A stretch of DNA of 6,148 nucleotides, from assembly GCA_022566435.1 (NCBI GenBank), contig JADFIX010000277.1, positions 1-6,148 of the forward strand, written 5' to 3'. Under the pieces are notes generated by a model. That model saw nothing but the letters and a program-made list of their open reading frames with translations, ran no database searches and had not been told where the DNA came from. This stretch comes from Planctomycetota bacterium (GTDB taxonomy: Bacteria > Planctomycetota > Phycisphaerae > UBA1845). Each line of letters opens with the position of its first letter. Position 1 is the first letter of the stretch. Shown piece by piece: positions 1 to 4,548 of this stretch. A program made the translations under genes and the position numbers.

Positions 1-204
1 CCGGAGAATCGCCCTCCCGCTGTGCGGTGAGCGTGGCACCCAGACACGCGGTGATCGACTGGCGCGAGTTTTTGCCTTGCCGATCGAAAGGCACGCGGGC
101 CTCTGAACCACGTAGGACTATGGTCAGAGACCCGCATGCGGGAACGATTCGCGACGGGTCGCACGCCTTGGCAACCCGCGGTCGGTCTTCTCCGCCGAGG
201 CCTA
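1..204. other. Non-coding stretch downstream of the Kazal gene
   Basis: I see no gene here. The open frames are short, Arg/Pro-rich and lack a plausible ribosome binding site or recognisable motif. The stretch follows the tandem amber stops of the minus-strand Cys-rich gene (205-207 and 202-204). It contains one 12-nt perfect palindrome at 131-142, without the T-run expected of an intrinsic terminator. Confidence 0.5.
131..142. repeat. 12-nt perfect palindrome
   Basis: CCCGCATGCGGG is fully self-complementary. It lies about 60 nt past the 3' end of the minus-strand Kazal gene, so a role in ending or protecting that transcript is possible. There is no U-tract on either side, so I do not call it a terminator. 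It may be chance in GC-rich DNA. Confidence 0.3.
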
Positions 205-1143
205 CTAGGAACGGCATTTACCGCAGTGATCGATCGAGACGCCGGCGGCCTCGGCAAGGCAGGGATTACTGTAGGTGACGCCGTCGCAGCCGCAGACCGG
301 GTCGTATTCCGCAGTGCAAACTGCCGGGATCGGCGTGCACACACCTTGGAAGTCGCAACAGCATTCGCCGACATTCAGCTTGCAGAACTCGCCGGGATCC
401 GCGCACTGGATGCCCTTTATACCGCCGCACACTTGGCCGCACACTTCGCTGTCTTCATCGCATGTCGAGGCGCCGCCGAAGCGGTTGCATTGCCAATTGC
501 CGTCGGCGCAGCAGGTATGGCCGAAGAAGCAGCAGAGAGGATTACTCGGCGTGCACGGCTCGGTGTCGGGGTCGCAGCACTCACAGACCTCGCCGTCCGC
601 CACGCAGGTCGAGTTCGTGGCGAAGTCGTTACACCGCCACACGCCGTCTGAACCGCAGGTCGCGCCCTCGAAGCAGGTCGGCTCGGCGTTGGGGATGCAG
701 CATTCGCACGCGAAGCCGTCCTGGTCGCACGTCGAGTTCGTACCGGCGTCGTTACACTTCCACTCGCCGTTTGAGCAGCAAGTGGCGCCTTCGAAACAGA
801 TCGGGTTTCCATTGACACCCGGCTGCGAGTTGGGCTCACAGCATTCGCAGACCTCGCCGTCCCTGAAGCAGGTCGAGTTGCCGCCGGCGTTGTTGCACCT
901 CCATACACCGTCGGCGCAGCAGGTGGACCCTTCGAAGCAGATCGGATTGCCGTTCACCCCCGGCTCATCGTTCGGCTCGCAGCAGTCGCACACAATGCCG
1001 TCCGTAACGCACGTGGACTGCCCGCCTGCCTCGTTGCACTTCCATCTTCCGTTGGCCCAGCAAGTGGTGCCCTCGATGCAGATCGGATTCCCGTTTGTCC
1101 CCGGCATATCGTTCGGGTCGCAACAATCGCAAATCTGTCCCAC
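205..1143 (-). CDS. Cys-rich repeat protein with C-terminal Kazal-like domain, 5' end uncertain
   Basis: The 312-residue product is extremely Cys-rich. Residues 1-45, 46-92, 93-139, 140-180 and 181-228 are five copies of one unit: C-x-C-C-x-P-N..P-G-x-N-G-N-P-I-C-x-E-G-x-T-C-C..G-x-W-x-C-N..S-T-C. Copy 4 lacks six residues around GVNGNPI. Residues 235-275 form a Cys-rich linker (CGGIKGIQC, EFCKL, CCCDFQGVC). Residues 276-310 match a Kazal-type fold (DPVCGCDGVTYSNPC, then HCGKC). Kazal domains often inhibit serine proteases, and disulphide-rich proteins of this kind normally act outside the cytoplasm, so a secreted or surface role is inferred. Two amber codons in a row end it. The start given is a GTG with no visible Shine-Dalgarno and no signal peptide. 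The Cys pattern continues upstream (CPVGQIC) to a TAG at 1165-1167, so the true 5' end may be lost. Coding is likely; an intact gene is not certain. Confidence 0.75.
   Translation of the reverse strand: MGQICDCCDPNDMPGTNGNPICIEGTTCWANGRWKCNEAGGQSTCVTDGIVCDCCEPNDEPGVNGNPICFEGSTCCADGVWRCNNAGGNSTCFRDGEVCECCEPNSQPGVNGNPICFEGATCCSNGEWKCNDAGTNSTCDQDGFACECCIPNAEPTCFEGATCGSDGVWRCNDFATNSTCVADGEVCECCDPDTEPCTPSNPLCCFFGHTCCADGNWQCNRFGGASTCDEDSEVCGQVCGGIKGIQCADPGEFCKLNVGECCCDFQGVCTPIPAVCTAEYDPVCGCDGVTYSNPCLAEAAGVSIDHCGKCRS
460..1143 (-). repeat. Five in-frame tandem repeats of about 141 bp
   Basis: The repeats lie inside the Cys-rich gene. Unit boundaries by coding position are 1143-1009, 1008-868, 867-727, 726-604 and 603-460. 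Units 2 and 3 are exactly 47 codons, unit 4 has 41 and unit 5 has 48. The Cys, Trp and N-S-T-C positions are kept while other residues vary. That pattern fits duplication followed by selection on the disulphide framework. Confidence 0.85.
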
Positions 1144-1353
1144 CGGACACGGCGCGTCACCCGTCTAGCTTCCAGTGGTGTCGCGGATCGATATCGTGTG
1201 TCGGAAGTCATTCATGAGGCGTGTTGTCGTGGTGCCAGCAGGCATGGGTGGTACGGTCGACGCTTGCGGGGCCGTATCTTAGTTAAAGAGAGTGTGAAAA
1301 ATCCCGATGTGCAGCGAGACGACAGACATTTTCGGGTGCCGTGCTTCGCGCGC

Positions 1354-1386
1354 AGCGGAAGCATGTTTCTTAATCACACTTACAAG
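1354..1386 (+). repeat. Imperfect direct repeat, copy 1
   Basis: This 33-nt stretch begins AGCGGAAG and ends ACAAG. It resembles 1479-1510, which starts 125 nt further on. Both share AGCGGAAG, then a T-rich core with TTTCT, then a CACA/CACAT stretch and ACAAG. The two copies flank one 41-nt palindromic repeat. Origin unknown. Confidence 0.45.
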
Positions 1387-1426
1387 TTGTTCGTTTTGCA
1401 TCTCTCATTCGAGTGCGGATCAGAGA

Positions 1427-1467
1427 CGTCCCCCACCCTTCGCTGCGCGAAGAATGGGGCACCCGGC
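1427..1467. repeat. 41-nt palindromic interspersed repeat, copy A
   Basis: It begins CGTCCCCCACCC and ends GGGGCACCCGGC. The inner arms TTCGC and GCGAA flank a 3-nt loop TGC, and the outer arms CCCCA and TGGGG also pair. It is identical to copies at 3753-3793 and 4396-4436 except for the middle base of the loop (G here). Homology with copy C extends about 24 nt further upstream (TCTCAT...TGCGGATCA, from 1403). Likely a REP-like hairpin repeat; family name unknown to me. Confidence 0.9.
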
Positions 1468-1478
1468 CGGGTTCGATG

Positions 1479-1510
1479 AGCGGAAGTTTTTTTCTGACCA
1501 CATTAACAAG
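1479..1510 (+). repeat. Imperfect direct repeat, copy 2
   Basis: This is the partner of 1354-1386 in the same orientation, 32 nt long. It has a run of seven T where copy 1 reads CATGTTT. The pair could be the ends of a short inserted or duplicated segment carrying the palindrome. Confidence 0.45.
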
Positions 1511-1548
1511 CGGTGGCCCGAGACGTCATAAATGGGAAATCCCGGCTT

Positions 1549-1578
1549 GTGGCATGGGCGGCCGCGTTTCGGTAGAAT
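1549..1578 (+). promoter_or_regulatory. Possible sigma-70-type promoter for the esterase gene
   Basis: GTGGCA at 1549-1554 matches TTGACA at four of six positions. TAGAAT at 1573-1578 matches TATAAT at five of six. The spacer is 18 nt. It would leave a 5' leader of roughly 125 nt before the ATG at 1710. Prediction by eye only. Confidence 0.3.
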
Positions 1579-1697
1579 ACGGTTTGTTCCACCACTTGGG
1601 GCGATGGTCTCCTCCAGTCCGGTGCGGATGAGGACGGTCGTCCAAGGCAATACGGTCCGGATGTGCTCCTAAGCGTATGCGTGCCGGACCTCGGCCC

Positions 1698-1703
1698 AAG
1701 GAG
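1698..1703 (+). promoter_or_regulatory. Ribosome binding site fixing the esterase start
   Basis: AAGGAG sits six bases before the ATG at 1710. It selects this start over the in-frame ATG at 1677, which has no comparable site and would add 11 residues in front of a good signal peptide. Confidence 0.75.
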
Positions 1704-1709
1704 TCGAAT

Positions 1710-3440
1710 ATGTCACGCCTAATGCTCGGACTTATCCTTCTCACGCAGCTCGCGGCTCAACATGCACCCGCGGCCGAGCCGAAACCCGATGAACTCGCCT
1801 GGATCCGAGACCATGCGATTGTACTGAAAACCGCCAAACCCGGACGCGGCCTTGAGGACTTGAAGCCACTCAAAGAATTGATCGGCGATGCGCGGATCGT
1901 TGCACTGGGAGAAGGAACGCACGGAACGCGCGAGTTCTTCCAGATGAAGCACCGCCTTGTCAAGTTCCTCGCAAGCGAGATGGGCTTCACCATCTTCTCC
2001 ATCGAAGCCAGCATGCCCGAAGCCTACCGTCTCAACGACTTTGTGCTCGAAGGCAAGGGCGATCCAAAAGAACTCATTGGCGGGATGTATTTCTGGACGT
2101 GGAATACGCAAGAAGTGCTCGATATGGTTCTGTGGATGCGCGAGTTCAACAAGTCCGGAAAGCGCAAAATTGAATTCACCGGTTTCGACATGCAGACGCC
2201 GGACGTGGCCGCACAGATCGTGCAGGACTTTGTTGGCAAGGTCGATCCGAAGTACGCCAAGGTCGTGGCCGAGACCTATGCTGCCGTGAAGGGCACGAAA
2301 GGGGGACGGAAGTTCGGGGTGGCGACCGCGAAGTTTCCGAAAAAAGCCGCAGCGGGCAAGCGAATCGTCTATAGCGGCTACATCCGCACGGAACAGGTCA
2401 CCGATGGCCATGCGGGTCTGTGGTGGCGCGTGGATGGGAAGTCGGGGGTGGTCGGGTTCGACAATATGTACGATCGTGGCGCGACTGGGACGGCGGATTG
2501 GAAGCGATACGAAATCGCTCTGGACGTTGATCCAGAGGTTGTCAAGATCAACTTCGGCGCCCTGCTGACCGGAGAAGGGATTGCTTGGTTCGACGGCCTG
2601 CAAGTCGAGATCGGCGGCCGGCCATACACGGACGACACGCAGTTTGATTTGGACTTCGAGAGCGGATCGGCCAGAGGCTTTCGCACGGGGGGTGAGGGCT
2701 ACGACGTGCGGGTGGTATCCGATCAGGCTTATACGGGCTCGCAGAGCCTGCGTATGAAATGCCTCACCGGGCAGGACGACGGCGGAGTTGATCTGAAAAA
2801 GGTCGCCGAGATGTGCGGCGGAGTTGTCGAGCACCTCGAGGATTCGCGTAGGAGATACCGGAAGCGGGCATCGAAAAAGGATATCGAGTGGGCCATCCAG
2901 AACGCGACCGTCGTGCGACAAGGCTTACTCAGACAGACGGAAGAGGTCTCACGCGACGAGAGCATGGCCGCGAATGTGTCGTGGATTCTTCGTCAGGCCC
3001 CCAAGGACGCGAAGATCGTGCTCTGGGCACACAATGGTCACGTGAGTAAGTCAAACGACGGGCACGGCGGGAGGGCTATGGGGGCGTATTTGCGCAAAAA
3101 GTACGGTGACGAAATGGTCGTGCTGGGGTTTGCGTGCAATACGGGGCGCTACACCGCCGTCAAGCGCGGACAGGGGCTGCAGGCGAACGATCTGCAAGCG
3201 GGGGAGGTCGGCAGCGCGGAGTATTACTTCCACCAGACCGGGCTTCCGCGATTCATCCTTGATCTTCGCAAGGCATCGGACAAGGTGCCTGCATCGGCAT
3301 GGCTTACCCGGTCGATCGATTTTCGTTCGATTGGAGCTTTGGCGATGGAGGAGCAGTTCTCCGCGACCAAGCTTTCGAAGGCATTTGATGCCGTCATCTA
3401 CTTTGACAAGACGACGCCGTCGGTGTTGCTGGAGCGATAG
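1710..3440 (+). CDS. Exported erythromycin esterase family protein with inserted beta-rich module
   Basis: 576 residues from the ATG preceded by AAGGAG. Residues 1-22 are a typical signal peptide (hydrophobic LMLGLILL, then APAA), so the enzyme should be exported or periplasmic. The core matches the erythromycin esterase family, whose Ere members hydrolyse the macrolide lactone. LGEGTHGTREFF gives E68 and H71, E99 lies in FSIEAS, and WAHNGH gives H441 and H444. From memory, these align in spacing with EreB E43, H46, E74, H285 and H288. EreB has about 239 residues between its two His regions; here there are 370. The excess is a beta-rich module at about 200-362: GKRIVYSGYIRTE, LWWRVDG, FDNMYDRG, WFDGLQVEI, then FDLDFE and GSQSLRM. 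It resembles a galactose-binding-like jelly roll. Most chromosomal members have no shown macrolide activity, so substrate is unknown. The gene stands alone, divergent from the Kazal gene. Confidence 0.9.
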   Translation: MSRLMLGLILLTQLAAQHAPAAEPKPDELAWIRDHAIVLKTAKPGRGLEDLKPLKELIGDARIVALGEGTHGTREFFQMKHRLVKFLASEMGFTIFSIEASMPEAYRLNDFVLEGKGDPKELIGGMYFWTWNTQEVLDMVLWMREFNKSGKRKIEFTGFDMQTPDVAAQIVQDFVGKVDPKYAKVVAETYAAVKGTKGGRKFGVATAKFPKKAAAGKRIVYSGYIRTEQVTDGHAGLWWRVDGKSGVVGFDNMYDRGATGTADWKRYEIALDVDPEVVKINFGALLTGEGIAWFDGLQVEIGGRPYTDDTQFDLDFESGSARGFRTGGEGYDVRVVSDQAYTGSQSLRMKCLTGQDDGGVDLKKVAEMCGGVVEHLEDSRRRYRKRASKKDIEWAIQNATVVRQGLLRQTEEVSRDESMAANVSWILRQAPKDAKIVLWAHNGHVSKSNDGHGGRAMGAYLRKKYGDEMVVLGFACNTGRYTAVKRGQGLQANDLQAGEVGSAEYYFHQTGLPRFILDLRKASDKVPASAWLTRSIDFRSIGALAMEEQFSATKLSKAFDAVIYFDKTTPSVLLER

Positions 3441-3482
3441 ACTCATGCGGTGTTTCATAAGTCGTGCGACGATCGCCACCAC

Positions 3483-3512
3483 TGCCGAGCCGCATGCTTC
3501 AGCTTGCGCGGT
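3483..3512 (+). repeat. GCATGCTT-type hairpin repeat, copy 1
   Basis: It starts TGCCGAGCCGCATGCTT and ends GCTTGCGCGGT. It matches 3714-3744 nearly base for base apart from the few bases at the loop. In inverted orientation it also matches 3970-3998, where the stem is a perfect GCAGGCT/AGCCTGC. Interspersed hairpin repeat. Confidence 0.75.
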
Positions 3513-3515
3513 GTT

Positions 3516-3550
3516 ACGATCGCTTGACGCAAGCTCGGTTTTGCGATCGT
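3516..3550. repeat. 8-nt inverted repeat with nested small hairpin
   Basis: ACGATCGC at 3516-3523 and GCGATCGT at 3543-3550 are perfectly complementary over a 19-nt loop, which itself contains CTTGACGCAAG. It lies about 75 nt past the esterase stop. A T-run after the second arm is lacking, so it is at best a weak transcript-end structure. Confidence 0.35.
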
Positions 3551-3664
3551 TGTCCGGTCGAGCGTGCCCTGCCCAATCAGTACGGCGAGCGTAAGCGACC
3601 CGGCTCACTGTCAACCGGCATACTTGAGTTTGACGATACGCCGCCGCGAAGACATGGCGGGGCT

Positions 3665-3709
3665 TCGCTTGGCCATGACACCCACCTCGCTTGGCCATGG
3701 CACCCAACC
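3665..3709 (+). repeat. Tandem duplication of about 22 nt
   Basis: Two adjacent copies begin TCGCTTGGCCATG, at 3665 and 3687, and continue with ACACCCACC and GCACCCAACC respectively. The second copy leads directly into the hairpin repeat at 3714. Confidence 0.7.
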
Positions 3710-3713
3710 GCGC

Positions 3714-3744
3714 TGCCGAGCCGCATGCTTGAAGCTTGCGCGGT
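3714..3744 (+). repeat. GCATGCTT-type hairpin repeat, copy 2
   Basis: Same family and orientation as 3483-3512, one base longer at the loop (GCTTGAAGC). It ends nine bases before copy B of the 41-nt palindrome, so the two families are nearly adjacent here. Confidence 0.75.
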
Positions 3745-3752
3745 ATCGCGGT

Positions 3753-3793
3753 CGTCCCCCACCCTTCGCTTCGCGAAGAATGGGGCACCCGGC
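3753..3793. repeat. 41-nt palindromic interspersed repeat, copy B
   Basis: Identical to copies A (1427) and C (4396) except for the central loop base, which is T here (CGCTTCGCG). The homology does not extend as far upstream as that between A and C. Only CGGTCGTCCCCC is shared with C on the left. Confidence 0.9.
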
Positions 3794-3904
3794 GATTGCG
3801 GGGCGCGGGGCGGATTGCATGCGCTGGGAGGACTAGCGAGGTAGCGTGCGTCCCTAACCACTGATATTGACATCTTTGCCACCTCTTCCGGTGACGTTCG
3901 CGCA

Positions 3905-4022
3905 TTAGAGCAGTTCCCGTTTTCGTATACCGGGTCAAGTACCATGCGCAGCCCATCGAGCGGCGAGAAACCGCGCAGGCTGAAGCCTGCGGCTCGGAAC
4001 ACAGAAACGGGAAGTGCTCTAG
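3905..4022. mobile_element. MITE-like element bounded by 22-nt imperfect inverted repeats
   Basis: Left arm 3905-3926 (TTAGAGCAGTTCCCG...) and the reverse complement of right arm 4001-4022 (CTAGAGCACTTCCCG...) agree at 18 of 22 positions. They enclose 74 nt without coding potential, which includes the GCAGGCT hairpin at 3975-3990. The size and terminal inverted repeats suit a small non-autonomous element. No clear target-site duplication is visible and no transposase is present, so this remains a candidate. Confidence 0.45.
3970..3998 (-). repeat. GCAGGCT-type hairpin repeat, copy 3 (inverted)
   Basis: Read on the minus strand it runs from TCCGAGCCGCAGG to the CGCGGT end of copies 1 and 2. 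It has a perfect 7-bp stem, GCAGGCT with AGCCTGC, around a 2-nt centre (3975-3990). It is the most symmetric member of the family in this window and lies inside the inverted-repeat-bounded element. Confidence 0.75.
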
Positions 4023-4106
4023 CCCCGGCGGGGCAATGGCACGTAGCCACGGGCGTAAGCCCGTGGAAAAGAGAAGTAGTCCGGCAGCCCCGGAGGGGCG
4101 GCGGAC
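4022..4106 (+). repeat. Composite three-hairpin repeat, forward copy
   Basis: Three GC-rich hairpins lie in order. GCCCCGGCGGGGC is at 4022-4034. CCACGGGC pairs with GCCCGTGG around GTAA at 4047-4066. GCCCCGGAGGGGC at 4087-4099 is nested in an outer GTCCG/CGGAC stem at 4079-4106. The same order recurs in inverted orientation at 4172-4254. Hairpins of this kind recur, as I recall, in planctomycete spacers; this is not checked. Confidence 0.8.
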
Positions 4107-4171
4107 TGGAGAGGTCGTCCGATGGCACACGCGTACACCGCGATGCAGTTTCGTATTGCGGACTCTCCGTC

Positions 4172-4254
4172 GCCCCTCCGGGGCTTGTGTGTTTTCCGTG
4201 TCCAGGTTCCACGGGCTCGCGCCCGTGGCTAAGTGCCCAGGTCCCTCCGGGACC
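4172..4254 (-). repeat. Composite three-hairpin repeat, inverted copy
   Basis: On the plus strand the hairpins are GCCCCTCCGGGGC (4172-4184), CCACGGGC with GCCCGTGG around TCGC (4209-4228) and GGTCCC with GGGACC around TCC (4240-4254). Read on the minus strand the order and the CTTAGCCACGGGC context match the forward copy at 4022-4106. The two copies form a long imperfect inverted repeat with a spacer of about 65 nt. Confidence 0.8.
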
Positions 4255-4395
4255 AAGAGTCGATCGCCGATCGGGATCGGGAATGATACCGAGACACTGC
4301 ACCAATTGGCATCTGTGCGTTTCGAATGATGTGTACACCAGTGGTTCCGGACGCACCACCGCACTACGTTTCTCATCCTATGTGCGGATCACGGT

Positions 4396-4436
4396 CGTCC
4401 CCCACCCTTCGCTACGCGAAGAATGGGGCACCCGGC
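4396..4436. repeat. 41-nt palindromic interspersed repeat, copy C
   Basis: Identical to copies A and B except for the central loop base, which is A here (CGCTACGCG). It shares an extra left arm of about 25 nt with copy A (4371-4395; TCTCAT...TGCGGATCA), so A and C are longer members of the same family. Confidence 0.9.
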
Positions 4437-4446
4437 ATCAGTACCG

Positions 4447-4464
4447 TCCCGATTCCAATCGGGA
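4447..4464. repeat. 18-nt hairpin downstream of the NB-ARC gene
   Basis: TCCCGATT and AATCGGGA pair perfectly around CC. It lies about 85 nt past the 3' end of the minus-strand NB-ARC gene. No U-run follows on that strand, so a terminator role is only possible. Confidence 0.45.
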
Positions 4465-4488
4465 TCAGGGAGCGGCCCGCCGGCAACC

Positions 4489-4516
4489 TGATAACTGACA
4501 ACTGATAACTGACGGC
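4489..4516 (+). repeat. Tandem 14-nt repeat
   Basis: TGATAACTGACAAC is followed directly by TGATAACTGACGGC, differing at two bases. It is a short AT-richer stretch amid GC-rich sequence, just past the end of the NB-ARC gene. Confidence 0.6.
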
Positions 4517-4548
4517 TGAACTTGGTTGCCTCTCGCTGGCACTGTCGA

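Larger units (their letters stand above)
1144..1676. other. Spacer between divergent Kazal and esterase genes
   Basis: No credible gene is seen in these 533 bases. The spacer holds one copy of the 41-nt palindromic repeat (1427-1467), a pair of imperfect direct repeats around it (1354-1386 and 1479-1510), and a possible promoter for the esterase (1549-1578). On the minus strand, a 25-codon frame from an ATG at 1245-1243 ends at the amber codon 1167-1165, directly in front of the Cys-rich reading frame. It has no Cys and no signal-peptide character. Confidence 0.6.
3441..4548. other. Repeat-packed spacer without credible genes
   Basis: This stretch of about 1.1 kb lies between two convergent genes. 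Several long open frames cross it on both strands. They run through hairpin repeats, are rich in Arg, Pro and Ser, and match no family I know, so I treat them as spurious. The stretch contains two 41-nt palindromic repeats, three GCAGGCT-type hairpin repeats, a 22-nt tandem duplication, an inverted-repeat-bounded element, two composite hairpin elements in opposite orientation and a short 14-nt tandem repeat. No intrinsic terminator with a U-run was found for either flanking gene. Confidence 0.7.

Noticed and set aside
131..142. Intrinsic terminator for the Kazal gene
   Set aside because: The palindrome lacks a following U-run on the minus strand.
275..1168. Plus-strand open frame of 297 codons rich in Ser, Gln and His
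   Set aside because: It is the complement of the Cys-repeat gene. Its apparent periodicity only mirrors the 141-bp repeats.
1677..1709. Upstream ATG as esterase start
   Set aside because: No ribosome binding site there. AAGGAG at 1698-1703 and the signal peptide both favour the ATG at 1710.
1719..2921. Minus-strand open frame of 400 codons
   Set aside because: Exact antisense of the esterase coding region. Absence of stops is explained by the GC-rich codon use of the real gene.
3577..4359. Minus-strand open frame of 260 codons in the spacer
   Set aside because: It consists largely of translated repeat elements (41-nt palindrome, CCACGGGC hairpins). Such frames are often annotated as hypothetical proteins but show no protein-like conservation.
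3051..4376. Long minus-strand open frame (441 codons) overlapping the esterase 3' end and the repeat-rich spacer
   Set aside because: It is antisense to the conserved esterase C-terminus and then runs through hairpin repeats. Composition is Arg-rich, with no motif or start signal.
3944..4498. Plus-strand open frame of 184 codons
   Set aside because: It covers the same repeats in the opposite direction and reads through both composite hairpin elements.
3441..4548. CRISPR array
   Set aside because: The repeats are of several families, irregularly spaced and partly inverted, without equal-length spacers.
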